A DNA stretch of 64,000 nt. Origin: Gibbula magus (lineage: Eukaryota; Mollusca; Gastropoda; Trochida; Trochidae). Positions 23,865-38,800 of this stretch are shown here, piece by piece (position 1 is the stretch's first letter; the number at the start of each line of letters is the position of its first letter). The stretch covers positions 47,730,040 through 47,794,039 of the forward strand of contig OW388293.1 in the NCBI GenBank assembly GCA_936450465.1, in the 5' to 3' direction. The notes below the pieces were generated by a model, which saw only the letters and a list, made by a program, of their open reading frames with translations, did no database searches and was not told the origin of the DNA. A program made the position numbers and the translations under genes.

Positions 23865-26800
23865 ATGGACAGCCTCTCTGATGTGATGAGTTTATGTAGG
23901 GGCTTGGATACAGACAAAGTTACAGAAAGAAAGGTATGATATTGATGTCGTTCAAAGTAATCATTGTTAAAGTGACAGTGAATTGCTTTTTGATCAGCCA
24001 AGAGTTATCCTAGTTGATAATATTTTAATAGTGCGGCTTTAAAGTAATTTAATTTTTGGAAAGCTTTTTAAAATTACAGAAATACATCTTTATGTTTATA
24101 TTTCCTATATATCTTCACTCTCATTATTTTCTTGTTATAATTATGTTTTTAATTTTCCAAAGAAAAATGCAGAAAAGTTGCGGCAGTTACTGGAAAGAAA
24201 GTCGGTGGTCAGAACACTTGATCGAAACACTGATGACAAACTTAGCGGGCGGAACAACAACCGTCTTGTCACATGGGATGATGTGTTCAAGGTTTGTGCA
24301 GAGGCTTTTACTAAACTTGAACTTATCTCTCTATAACAAGAAGATTTTTTATGAACAACCAGATATAATGCTTTTGACACTCAAAATGAGTCGTCATAAA
24401 GAATTGTAAATAAAAAGCTGTTTTTTACGTTTTTTCTAAAATTAGAATGTACTGGAGTTAACAGATCTGAAGTCTGAGGTCATTGGCTTTCAAAATTTTA
24501 ACTTTGATTTACCCAAAAATCTTTGAAAAGCCAGAGGACTGTCTCTTTTGTACATCAATCAACATCTACCACTGACAAGAAACAGCACTTTGACACCGTT
24601 TAAAAAACCTGCTGGAAGTCTATGATGTATAGACATTTAAGAGACCTTAAACCCCTGCTTATAGAAATTTGTATCAAATTCATTCTAGGCTTAGAAATTT
24701 TGAAGTAACTGTCAAGTTTCTGTAGCTGAATGTTTTATTAACAAACAATGAACCAACATGGTTGCTCCCAGTCTTGTTCTTCTGATTGTGTTTTACTGAT
24801 TGACTGCTTCCAAGTTTGTTCTTCTGATTGTGTTTTACTGATTGACTGCTTCCAAGTTAGTTCTACTGATTCAGTCTGATTAATATAGACAATTTTCCAA
24901 GGAATAATAGTTGCAGAATAGTACATTTATTGGGATACGAACTCATATTGTTCGGGGGTTTCCTTGCAAAACCGTCTCATAACAGCCCATTGACTCCCAT
25001 GTTTTGACGCAATTCAGTTAACCAATCACAAGACCTCCAACAAAAGCTAGTGGCAGATAACTCCAAACAGCTATCCTGTCGTCTGTTCCGAATGCTATCA
25101 AAATGGCAACTGTTTAAAAACTATGATATGATTGGTCGGTTATTTCACTGGGTTTGACTGCACTAAACTGGTAAGGAACACTGACTTATTCAGGGTGTCC
25201 TCAGACCTTGTGGAGAGGAATCAGAATGCTACTGACTGCTGTAAAGAAATATTTCTGACTGCTTCAAAGTTTGTTCTACTGACATTTTGACAAATTTGGT
25301 TCTAATGCCTACTACTTAGTTTTACTGACAGCACTTAAGATGATGTATTAACCCCTAGGCTGCTGTGCTGTTTGTGCGCCTGGAGACGGCTGCTCTCCAG
25401 AAAGGGAAAGAGCCACAGAGTAATACAGCTCAACTCAACAGGGAGAAGAAGAAATTGGACATCAGCAGCTTCTTCAAGTTCATTGTCAGGACGGCAGACA
25501 AGAGTAAGAACTTTTTGTGGTTCAGACCCATGCTGTTTTGATCTAAAAGTCAGCCATAGTAAAAAAAAGATTTTATCTTGATTGGACCAAATCATGTTTT
25601 TGTGATTTTTTAAATTTACAAATAAAAGTCAAGTTAATACCAAATTTATGTATCTTGTTGCTTGTCATGGATGTATCATCAAAAGTAGAAATTATAAACA
25701 TACGAAGGTGACCTTCTTCCTACTTCCCATGATTAGAAATGTTAAAGGGACCTTATACTGAGTAGTAAAACATGGTTGGTACAGGCCATTATTGACTTAT
25801 CCTTTATTTACCATGGGCAGGAGGTCCGAGACTGAAACACCAGGCCCTGATCACCCACATTCTGGAGGTGTTGAAGGACGACTTCTTCTGCTTCGCGTAT
25901 GGTCAGGATTACAGTAGCGTGCTCTTGAAGGATGTGCTTCCTGTCCGCAAATACTGGGTGGACATACGCGCCGACACTTGGCATGGTGAGGCGAAAATGT
26001 TTTATAAAACTGATAAAAGTATAAACTCTTTGCATTAAAATTTGTTGCATTAAAATACAGCTGGATGTAATCACTATGCAGTTACCATGATTAGAGTTAT
26101 CCTTCTACTGCTAAAAGATAGGCATAGAGGCAACAACTATCGTCTTCTTTGGTATCATGGGTTTCATGTAACCCATTTTCTTCATTTGAATGGTGAGCAA
26201 TTGTGAATTTTGTTCATACAAGCTCATTTTGTATGCATATTGTTAGATCTTAGTCACTGGTCCTTTGATTATCATTTTGGAAATCGTATTTATGATAGTA
26301 ATTAATTTATGTAATGTTGCCAATACAATGTCTGAAATATTGTCCAAGTGAGGCTTAACAATAACTCACTATTTCAGGTATCTAGAACAATATTTTTCTT
26401 GTCAATGAAAGGGCGTATGTTGTCTATTTCTGCACTTATATTGTAGATCTGTTGTACCAGTATTTCCGACTTTTCCTCGACCCCGAGTGTTCAATGGAGC
26501 ATGTCCTTCTTGCCCGTCTCATCCATGTCATTATTGCGGGAGCGTCCAGACAGTGCGACCTACACACCAAGAAAGTTCTTCTCTTTTTCTCTGAGGTCTT
26601 CAAAAACATTAGGTCAGTGTAATCTAGTCAATTAGGTCAGTGTAATCGAAATCAAAGTGTCTTCAGGAAAATTAGGTCAGTGTAATCTAGTCAAAGTGTC
26701 TTCAGGAACATTAGGTCAGTTTAATCTAGTAAAAGTGTCTTCAAGAACATTATCTATAGAACAAGCAGAATATTTCATTGGTTTGTAAAATTTTAACAAT

Positions 26801-29800
26801 TTGTGTCCCTAGACAAGAGAAAGGTAGTCAGGTCTCGGAGCACCTGCTGTTGGCGCTGAATGTGTTTGTGAGGCAGATCGCCCCCAGCGCGCGGATCCAA
26901 GTGTGCAAGTTGGGGGAGAGCATCTTCCTCAATCTCCTCTACCTGTGGAACAACAGACCCACAGACCGCATGAAGGTATCTACAGTCTTTGGTCCTTGTG
27001 CACAAATCCCCTTTTGACTGTACCATCAATCCAAAGTTATATAACATTGAGCATCGGTTTGGAGCTTAAAGGGAGGGTTCTGTCGCCATCTTGGATTTAT
27101 TTGCATTACGTGAAATGAAAATGCTATATTGAACCTAAGTTTACAACTTTTTAATGATAAAAGAATACTCACAATATAGACTCAGAATATTCACAAAGTA
27201 ACACAATACATGTAAAAAAACTAATGAACAATTTGCTGTTATGCTGTAGCGAAGATTTCCCCACTCGCTTCACCGATGAATGGCTTCAGTTCTCATTGTT
27301 TTTATTTTTCAACAAATGTTCGCTGTGTTTATCAAGTTGTGAAATATAAAGTCATCAATATAATACCTTCATTAGTATCTTTCAAATTTTACTATGTTTT
27401 AATAAATAGTTTTAAAATATTATGTTTTAAATGATAGTGTATTATGCAGATCTTTCGCGGTGAACCGGTACATTTGAGCTTAGGTTCAATACGTAGTGCG
27501 TAACAGAACCTTTGGTTCGTTACATTTTCGGTTTAAAACAAAAACACATTTTTACTTAAAAAAAAATATCCAATGAATGTAAAAATCAAAAACCTGAAAA
27601 TTTAAATATAATTTTATAAAATTAATAACATAACACAAGCTGAATATACACTTTGAATGCATGATGCACCGAACTGAAAGTAAAATACTGCAGTTCAACA
27701 ATGTAGTTGTGAACCATTTCACCCCTACAGTTCTACTTACTATTTAGTATTGTTCATGTCTACTAGAAGTAGGGAATATTCTTAATGGGAGGTTGTTGTG
27801 TTTCAGGATGAGATTGTGGAGTTTATGCGAGTCCAACTGCAAGTGCACCATCCGGGGGGAGCCAAGTGCTCCGAGTCGGGGGAACTAACGGTCGATCGGG
27901 ACATGTGGATGGTGAGAGAAACTTCTTTTGTTGAAAATAATGTAGATGCATTTATATAGAGGCAGATATAGAAGGAACTTCTTAATTCTGCTTCAAATCC
28001 CATGTCATTATTCCCAGGGATCATGCCAGTAGAGGCATCTTTACTATGTTTGATCATCCACAAAAGGTAGACAATTATAGCCGGGTTGACCGGAATACAT
28101 AGTCTCTGTATTTTGTCCTTTCAAACTAAAGGTTGCTATGTTAATTAAAAGATGTTTCAATGCAGTTAATTTCAAATGGATTTATGGAATCCTGTTCAGT
28201 GCAGTGCAGTGCAGTGCAATAGATTACCGGTAAGAGGTTTTGAATCCTGCCAGGGGCTCAATAACTTTGTCTGCTGAAGAGAACTTTTCTACATAAACTG
28301 TTTGAGAGGCATTCTAGAAGTTGGTGTGATGAAGTGAAGAAGACAAGAAACGTCGCTATTGTTAATAAAGAAGTTGATCATCCATAAATATTTGTCTTCT
28401 TCAACTTTTCTACATATTGTAAGGTTTGGGTGCACTTCCACACTGAATTCAGCACAGTACCTCCCTTGGTTCGCTAGTTCCAGCTGTGTTTGTAGGTTTC
28501 ATTGCAATACAGAGCTTCAATAGTGTTACTTGCTTTATCCTTGCACTGATAACGTGTACCCAATCCTTTTCTTATGAATAAAATATGTTTTAAGGGAATC
28601 CCTGCAAGTACAGTATGATTAAACTAAATACTAGCAGCTGTGAAAGTGAAATACTCTTGAAAGCAGTTGGAAGCAAGAAGGAATTTCATTTGTATGCTCA
28701 TCTGAGTGAAATAGTTGATTGAAAATAAAGGAAAATGAGCTTCTCTCCAGACCCAGGTAGGTCATGATATCTCAGTAACTCAAGCTGGTGTTGATGTTGT
28801 AGAGCCACCTGAGGAAGCTGTATGAGCTGATGTACACAGACCTGCAACAGATGGGAGGTCGCAACAGGTTCAGCTCAGGGTGAGCAGTTGAGGATATAAT
28901 CAGGGCTACAGGGGCATAAAACATAATATTATATGTAACATTAAATTTATGCAATGTTCACTCATTACCTTTGTGGATATATATAAAATAAGTGATTCTT
29001 TCAACCACATTGAGCAAAATAGCTGAAATGATATTGGGAAATACAAAACTAAAGTCTACTGCTTGATCTTGTTGATTTCTTAATTCCCTGACAAATGTTT
29101 CTAGAACATGTGATTTTGCAACCTTATAATGTGAATTAAGTCTTTGAAGGGCTTTTAGAAGTACCATACATAAGAACTGGAAGATTTTCTGGATAACAAC
29201 TTCTTTCATGTGAAAATACACGACATCATATAATATATATACTTCGAAATATTGTGTATTTTCACATTAAAGAAGTTGTTATCCAGAAAAACTTCCTGTT
29301 CTTATATTGTGAAGCTTCAGATCCATTGACTGTAACTTTGATCTTTTGTTTTTCAATTTCCTTTTTTGAACATATTCAAAGATATATTTATGATGATCTG
29401 TGAAATGTGTCATCTTCTGATGGTTCTTGTTTCTTCAGAAGTAAAGAGTCGGTCCTGAAAGCATCGTACGTGGACCTGGCGGCAGACGTGTGTAACCAGG
29501 TACTCTTGTCTCTGTCTGTAGTTCAGAGATGTACTACTTTCTTTCGACTTCATAGTTTTTTCAGAATAATCGATGGCAGAAGTAAGGGATTACTACATTT
29601 CAAGTCAGCCTGTCAAACTACTACCCACCAATTCCCCTCTTTCTCCCCTCCTATTCAGTATAATAATGCTCCTATTATTGTTATAAGTAAATGTCCCTTG
29701 ATCAACAGAGTTTCTCAAATCATCAAAGAGTGCAGAAATATCAAGCGTCAAACATTTCAGGTATAACTAGTTCCTTCCTGTGTTATTCTCATGTATCCTC

Positions 29801-32800
29801 AAATTCTGCCTCAGTTGTTCACCGAATCATCGCACACTATCGAAGTGACCCAGCTGTCCCTCTTGAACGAGGGGGAGGGGGACCACAACACCCCCCGTAA
29901 GAAGCGGAGACTGGAGAGTGGGTGGTCAGTGCTGAGGGACACCATGTACGGGACAGCAGGCTCCTGTCAGCTCATCCCTTGGTCAGTAGTAACCAACTGT
30001 CATGTTACCCTTGGTCGGTAGTAACCAACTAATTAGTGCTCAGCGAATGTAATACATCGAAGCGATAATATTAAAATGAATGTGATGATGTCTAAGGTTA
30101 TGCTCTATTCATTCAAACAGATTGTGACCATGTGTCAGGCATAAGCCACTCTCTGATAGGCTCAAGTTAAATTGTGGTTGACTTTAAATTAAAATTTGAG
30201 CTATAAATGTTCCGTTATATGCCTTTGATTTTGAAACTGTATAATTATTTCACAGGCTACAACTTGTGACACGCCTTGTGGAGAAATATCCCTCCAGCAT
30301 TCCAGAGGAAGAGTTACTTCCCTTGCTTCAGTGTCTGCATAAGATGCTGAATGACTGCAAAAGGTGAGCTGTTTTGTAAATCCTGCAGTTCTCTGTTCTA
30401 TTTTTTGAGAGATTGATGTATGCTAAGCATATCCTTGTAACAAGAAGAGAAGTTCCCTGTACATAAACTATGACAGCTGTTGGTCTGTTACTGTTATCTT
30501 CTGTTATTATTTCATCATCAAATGCAGTTATTTCTGTTTATGCATATTATATTTGTTTATGTAGTTCCTATAATCTGTTTTGATGTTGGTTTGTAGAAAC
30601 GAAGTGTTACGACACATCTTTCAGTGTCTGGTCGTCATGGTAAACAGTTATCCTGCATTTCAACACATCACCATAGCAACCATTGATTCCACGAGAAGTA
30701 TCTGGCATTCCATTTGGTCATCAACATTGAGGTGAGTTGTATTTGTGATAATGGTATAAAGAGGCATATATGAAGTATATACTAGTTCATCAATGAAACC
30801 TTGTCTAAACTCTTGATCATTGGACAGAACTATGCTTACTTAATTTGATATATTCAGGTCTATAATAAGTCAATTTAGATACTTTGATTCTAGGCTATGA
30901 ACTAAATACAAAATGTAAGTGTTTCAGACTCCTGACATTGTCAGCATATCTTCTTAATTATTAAGATGTTTGTAAACTACACTATTTGATAAATCTTCAC
31001 AAAAGTAATATGAAAAGAAAATTCGATGTTGCAGATCGATGAGTTCCCACCAAGCAGACGCCGAAGGCTACCAGCAGTTTGGCTTCCATCTTCTCGCAGC
31101 TATGGTCCACCGTAACCTCATCACTCCAGAGAAAGATGTCTGGAACCTTTTCTTGCCAAATGTATCATCACCTAGCAATGCATCCATCCACTTCCTGTCT
31201 GTGTGCATAAGGTCACATGACCTTCCTGAGAACCTTCAGCCAAGTATCCTTGGTTCTTCCAACTGTGTTTCTAAAGGCTCATACACTCTCAGGACACATC
31301 TGCTTAACTGGATGCTACCCAAGAGAGACGTGTCCGAACCGTCCTCCAAACAGACTCGACTTGACCCAAGCTTAACCAGTCGTGTGCTGACTAGCCTGAC
31401 TGTGAGAAACCCTCAGTCCTTCATGGCTGAATCTTGTTCCAAGGAGCATCAGGACCATACAACAGAGTTGGAGAAACTCTATCTTGAGACAACATTCAAT
31501 CGTGCGCTCAGGATTGAAAAGATCTTTGAAACAGTTTCTTCTGTGACAGACAAGCTAGATTTGCCCTTAGTGCCATCTTTGTTGAAAACTCTAAAAGACA
31601 TTTTTGAGAGAGAAATTGCCTACTTTCAAGCTATTAATGATATTCAGGTATGTTTGCTTTTGAAGTTGTCAATTTGTCTTCACATAAGTTTCATCAAATT
31701 ATCTCAATCAAAGAAGATACATCAATATAAATTGATAAAAAGAAACAAATATCTCAGACTTGCTAATGCTTGATCTCAGTGAAACAGTTACCAGTAAACA
31801 TTGAACATGTGACATTATTAACGTTGTTGATTTTGGTTTCCAGGTTGCAACACTCCATGAAAGTATAAGCTGTTGCAGCATGGTGGCCAAATGCCTTCAG
31901 AACCTGCTCGACTCAGGAGTTATCTCCCCTGAGAATATCGCTGACACAGGACTCGAGCTATGCCTGAAGACGCTCCTGAGACGAATGTCAACACTCCTGT
32001 CAGACTATGTGAAGAAGGAAGGTACAGGAGCGCTACTTCCTGTTGTGTCAGCGCTGCTGTCTTTATTCCCAGATCCTGCTGCAGACTCTCCCGGAGTGTT
32101 TGTAGTAGCGGAGTTGCTGAGGTCCCTGCTACCTGGCAAGTTCTACGATGTGCTCTTTGATATAGCTTTCAGCAAGGTAAGCTGTTCAGTTAGAATTATC
32201 AGTGATACATAAAATACTGGACTAACTTCATCACCTGAATTATTTAGCAGCTCCGACTAAGTCTGAGCTGCTATCAGTTTTTGTGCAGTTTCCATCGCCG
32301 CCGCCCGGCGCGTTTTGTATTGGCTATAACTTTTTTCCAATAAGATTTTGAGAACTCATATACATAACTTCTTACTTATACCCCTGGGGAATTTTTTTGA
32401 CATGTTCACATTCAAGGTCAAAGGTCAAGGTCACGAGTTCTGAAATCGCTAAAAAAATCCTTGTAAACACGATAACTTGAAAAATATTTGTGCTATCAGG
32501 CTCTTATTTGGTGTATATCAACTATGGAGAAAGGCCAAGATTTGAAAAGGTTTTCACTAACATCTGTCAAAGGTCAAGGTCATAGCGAGGTCACAACTTA
32601 AGCATGCTTTTGCGAAAATGTCTTATTTCAACTATTAACACTTTGAATCATTACATGATTGTGATACACAATGAAAAGTGATCACTGATTGTGTGACCTT
32701 GAATTTTTAAGGTCAAGGTCACGACATAGGGTCATGGTCACCAGTTCTGAAATCACTAAATAACTTCTTTCCAATGAGGTATCAACACCTCATATACATT

Positions 32801-35800
32801 ACTTCTTACTTATGTCCCTGGGGAAAGCTTTTGACATGTTCATATTCAAGGTCAAAGGTCAAAGGTCACGAGTTCTGAAATCGCTAAAAAAATCCTTGTA
32901 AACACGATAACTTGAAAAATATTTGTGCTATCAGGCTGTTATTTGGTGTATATCAACTATGGAGAAAGGCCAAGATTTGAAAAGGTTTTCGCTAACATCC
33001 GTCAAAGGTCAAGGTCATAGCGAGGTCACAACTTAAGCATGCTTTAGCGAAAATGTCTTATTTCAACTATTAACACTTTGAATCCTTACATGGTTGTGAT
33101 ACACAATGAAAAGTGATCACTGATTGTGTGACCTTGAATTTTTAAGGTCAAGGTCACGACATAGGGTCATGGTCACCAGTTCTGAAATCACTAAATAACT
33201 TCTTTCCAATGAGGTATCAACACCTCATATACATAACTTCTTACTTATGTCCCTGGGGAAAGCTTTTGACATGTTCATATTCAAGGTCAAAGGTCAAAGG
33301 TCACGAGTTCTGAAATCGCTAAAAAAATCCTTGTAAACACGATAACTTGAAAAATATTTGTGCTATCAGGCTGTTATTTGGTGTATATCAACTATGGAGA
33401 AAGGCCAAGATTTGAAAAGGTTTTCGCTAACATCCCTCAAAGGTCAAGGTCATAGCGAGGTCACAACTTAAGCATGCTTTAGCGAAAATGTCTTATTTCA
33501 ACTATTAACACTTTGAATCCTTACATGGTTGTGATACACAATGAAAAGTGATCACTGATTGTGTGACCTTGAATTTTAAAGGTTAAGGTCACGAGATAGA
33601 GTTATGGTCATCAGTTCTGAAATCACTAAATAACTTCTTTCCAAGGAGGTATCAACACCTCATATACATAACTTCTTACTTATGCCCCTGGGGAATTATT
33701 TTGACATGTTCATATTCAAGGTCAAAGGTCAAGGTCACAAGTTCTGAAATTGCCCCAAAAAATCCTTGTAAACACTATAACTTGAAAAATATTTGTGCTC
33801 TCAGTTATTTAGTGTATATCATCTATGGAGAAAGGCTAAGATTTGAAAAAAGGTTTTCGCTAACATTTGTCAAAGGTCAAGGTCATAGCGAGGTCACAAC
33901 CTAAGCATGCTTTTGCGAAAATGTCTTATTTCAACTATTAACACTTTGAATCATTACATGATTGTGATACACAATGAAAAGTGATCACTGATTGTGTGAC
34001 CTTGAATTTTAAAGGTCTTAAAGGTTCTGAAACTTCAAACTTTTTTGTGCTATTAGGCTCTTATTTGGTATATATGAACTATGGAGAAAGACCAAGATTT
34101 GTAAACGTTTTCGCTAAAATCTGTCAAAGGTCAAAACTTAAGCATGCTTTTGAGAATATGCCATATTTTAACTATGAACACTTTGAGTCATTGCATGATT
34201 GTTATACGCGATGAAAAGTGATCATTGATGGTCAAGGTCAAGGTCATGAGATATTGGTTAAAGCCACGTTAATCCTTGGATAAAATTTTGAAAGAAGAAA
34301 TAGGTTTTAAAAGCAAATTTGTGAAAAGTGACCCCAGTGATGATTAGTAATAACTTGAATAATGAACAAATTTTTGTTAAAAAGAATTCCCATTTTATTG
34401 ATGCTGACGAGAAGGCGGAACAGGGAAAGGCGAGACCCTAAGTTTCGGAGCTGCTCTGCTTTTGCGGTGTCCCGCAAACGCTAATCTAGTTTTTATAAGG
34501 GATCCACCTTGAGATAATTATATGTAGTTTTCCATGATGAAAGGTTAATTTCTTTCATTCACTACCTCTAAACTTATATGCATTTCCTTGTTTGTTTACA
34601 AACATATAACAACAATCAATACCTTGATCAAGTCTAGAAATAGACATGTCAAACTTTTGAGTCACAGCAGTCGCACGAGCTAGCACGTGCAAAGACAAAC
34701 TCACGCCCACAATCCCTCAGCCTAAGAGACCACTTTCCTTGTTGTTCGCAACCTGTCAAGACGTTGCTGTTTTGACTGTGAAAAAGTTTCTTACCTTGTG
34801 CTACGAAACCTCCCAAGTGTTTTCTGTATCCTGATATCGTGAGATTTATCCATATAATCTTCTTTTCATGTTTGTAATCCTATTTACTCAGGTATTTCGC
34901 CTTTTTTTTCTCGAACATGATTGTTCTAAAATGGCGTCTTTCTTCCTCGTGTTTTCGAACACGTCACGGAAATTTATCTTGTTAAATTTTTCGTGTTGAT
35001 TTTTTATTCTTATATGCCTTATAATACTTATTTAGCCATTTCATGCTTAGCTAAATATGTTTTTGGTATTTTATTTGCCTCGATTTATTTCCGTCGGTAT
35101 TCGGGCTCGGTAAGGCCGTATGCTTGTCGACTCAATTATCGATTTTTTCTATGGGCGTTGACTGCGCGTTTCTCGCCTACAGTCATTTTACGACGCTTCA
35201 ATTTCCACATAATGTGTTGTGTTTATATATATTATGTTTATATATAACTAATGTTTTTTCTTTTTATGTGGAATTCTATGTACGGGAATTTCACATTACT
35301 CTACAATTATATTTCTATATATTTATATATATATATATATTTATATATATTAATTCATCACTTACTTTATATATATTTTTTGATATATATAACCATTTCT
35401 GTTTTTTGTTTATGTGAGTTTTCTATGTACGGAAATTTCACATTATACATATTTATATATTCATATATATAATTTATCACGTCCTCTACATTTATTGATT
35501 GGACAGTGTGTTGATATTTTCTGTGTGTTAATGATTTTCCTTAACTGTTCACAGTATCATGAATAACTCCAAGAAGTGTGTGGGCTGCAGCAAGTTCATG
35601 TCGGTGCTGGACCCTCATCTCTACTGCCCACGCTGTTATGGTGTGAACTGCTCTCTGGACCGAACTTGTGAGTTTTGTGACAGTCTGGACGAGCCAGCCT
35701 TCAACGCCTACATCGCCTCCCGCAAGAGAAGCCTTGCTAAGGTCTCGTCCAAGTCGTCCACCGTCTCTGTTCCCCCTAGTCAGGGCGACCTAGCTGCGGA

Positions 35801-38800
35801 CCTGGCAGAATTCCGGAAGATGGCGGCGACCATGATGCCCCTGATGAATAAACTTATGGGCTTCGCGGACGACGCTGCGAGTTCTGAGGGTCAAAGGCTT
35901 CCCCCGTCGCCAGGGCGAGACTTAGTCTCCCACATAACTGGTCGGCGGGGGGGGTGAAGAGAAGCTTGAAGAGGACGTTATCTCCATCGACGCCCCTTCA
36001 GCCATCGACTCGGCCCGCCCCACTCCGTCTTCCAGGGACCCTAGGCTCTTGAAGAAGACCAAGGGCAAGCTTCCCAAGTCTGCTACGATCCCGAGACAGG
36101 ACCAGGCAGACATCGGCACGGCCGCTAACGGGACCCGTAAGACCAAGAAGTCGAACCGTGCGGACCCTCCCGGCGGTTCCGCTCCAGCCACGCCGGTACC
36201 CAACAGCAGTATTGTCCAGTACTCCGGCTCCTCCTCTTCCTCGCCCCGTACGGACCGGCGGTCCGCACGGAAGGACCAGCAGGATGTGGACCCACAGGTT
36301 TCCATGGAACCACAGGACGCATCGGACCCGCACGGATCCAGCGACCACCAACGTTCCGGTGATCCCCAGCGCACCGTGGATACCCAACAGGACGACCACC
36401 GCAAGCAGGTCAACCACACTCCATCGGACAGCCAGCGCTCGGTGCCCCGTCAGCAGTCCAAAAGGAAGTCAACAGAGCCTCCGGAGATCTCCTTCTACGG
36501 GCCTCAACCAGAGCCTCCACAAAAGAAGTCGAAGGAAGGGGGTTCAGAAGAATCTTCCTTTCCGACGTTAAGCTGGTATGACAAGATCGACGAGGTTTAC
36601 CGCCACTTTCCGGACCTCGAACGGCCTCCAGCGCAATCACAGCCTATTCACAATGATATCAGCAGGGGGGTACCCAAGGTGAAGGCCACTCCAGCGAATT
36701 CTCTTCCTCCTCCAGAATCTTCGGCTCAGCTAGCGGCTCAACTCTCGGACAGGGTCGGGTCTCTGGCCTTTGATAAACAACCAGCCCGGAGCTCCTTTTA
36801 CAGGTCTTTCCCTTACAAGACCCATAATGCGAAGTTTGCCAGTACAGAGGAGACCCTGTTGGACGACAACTTCAGATACCTTTTGGGCAAGGGCACACCC
36901 TCGGACCAGATTAATGTGCATGATTCCCGTCTGAGGGAAGTGGAGACGTCGGTCCATAAAGCAATGCAAACCTCCTCTTACATCCATTGGTTCGCCGCCA
37001 CCGCAGCCAGACAGTTCCCTATCATCCCGGATTCGGCGGTTCCCACTGGCTCCACCTCAGTTCCGTTTTCATCTCTGGCCACCGCGTTCGCCTTCTTCGA
37101 CTCCCTAGGAGATGCAGTTCTCGACCTGGACAGACACCTGCTTTGGATCCAGTCTCAGCTCACTCTTCTTCGCCGGTCTGCTTACGTGAAGCAGCTACCC
37201 CAGAATACAGATCCTAAGATTAAGGAGATGCTGTACCAGGCTCCTCTGTTCGGAGGTACTCTATTCGGGGACTCAGTGACTAAGGCCTTAGAACGCAAGG
37301 ACAAGGAGATGGAAAGAAAGAAGAATGAGGATATCCACAACCTTGTCTTGTCTGCTTCTCCCAGAAGGAGACAGTCTCCCAGGAACAAGCCGTCCACTCC
37401 GTCCAGGAAACAAGGTTTCCAAAAGAACCAGGGACCTTCTACGCCCAAGAGGAATTTTGACAAGTTCCCTCGCTATGATAAGTTCTCGACTCCCAACAAG
37501 AGTGGTGGACGAGGCCGAGGCAGAGTCCAGCAGCGGGTTTGACGACCCAACACCCGTTCCCATCCAGTCATCAACCCTTGTCCGCCCCCCGACCTTCCCG
37601 TTGAATGTAGTTCCTGGTCAGGTCGGGGGTCGTCTTCAACAATTTGCCATCAATTGGCCAATTGTTTCAGACGACCCCTGGATCCTGTCCGTAGTCTCCC
37701 AGGGCTACCGACTGATTTTCGATTCTCTTCCTCCGACGACTTTCATCCCGGAGGGGCCCCGTTTTCATTTTTCTGGTCGTCCTTTGGTGGCAGCAGAGGA
37801 TGCAATTCAGAAGCTTTTGCTGAAGGAGGCAGTTATAGAACTGGATCCGGCCACGGTTTCCCGCGGGTTCTATTCTCCAGTTTTTCTGGTTCCGAAGAAG
37901 GACACGGACGAGTTGCGGATGATCATAGATCTGAAGATTCTGAACCGGAACTTCCTGCAGAGACCTCCGCACTTCAGGATGGAGTCGATACCGGCGCTGA
38001 AACTGGCTCTAAGACCAGCGGACTGGATGGTCTCGTTAGACCTCAGGGATGCGTATCTCCACGTCCCGATTCACCCAGCGTCCCAGAAGTATCTTCGTTT
38101 TGCTCTCAACGGCAGGCTGTTCCAGTTCAGGGTTCTTCCTTTCGGGATCTCGATAGCACCTTGGCTATTCACTCGCATCACAGCTCCGGTCCTGAGTTTT
38201 CTTCACTCCAGGTCCATCAGGATTCACGGGTACCTGGACGACTTCCTCTTACCAGACCAGTCTCATCGCGGTCTGGAGACGAACAGAGACCTTGCCGTTT
38301 TTATTTTGGAACATCTGGGTTTCATCGTCCATCCGGAGAAGTCAGACTTCACTCCGTCCCAGAGAGTAAAGTATATCGGAGCCATCTTCGACACGGGGAT
38401 CTCGAAAGTTCTACCACCGGAGGACAGGGTCACGGTCGCTCGGAATTTGATCCATTCCATGTCTCAGTCTCCACAAACCTTAAGGCAATGGATGTCCCTG
38501 TTGGGCAAGCTCACGAGCATGCAGGATTTGACCAACAGGGGGAGGCTGAGACTCCGTCACTTTCAGTTTTGGATCAACTCCGTCAGATCGCTCGAGCTTT
38601 CGACTCTTTGTTGTCCTCCTCCAGAGATTCTCCACTCGCTTCGTTGGTGGCTTCAAGACCAGAACGTTCTGCAGGGTGTTCAGTTGGTCCCTTTCATGCA
38701 GGATGTTCTGCTGGTGACGGACGCTTCAAGTGTGGGTTGGGGAGCTCACCTGATGGACCAGATGATTCAGGGGTCTTGGTCTCTGGAAGAAGCTCTTCTA

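Noticed and set aside
35922..36419. Long minus-strand ORFs across the DIRS gag-like region
   Set aside because: GC-rich coding DNA opens antisense frames; compositions are Cys/Trp/Gly-biased and match no family.
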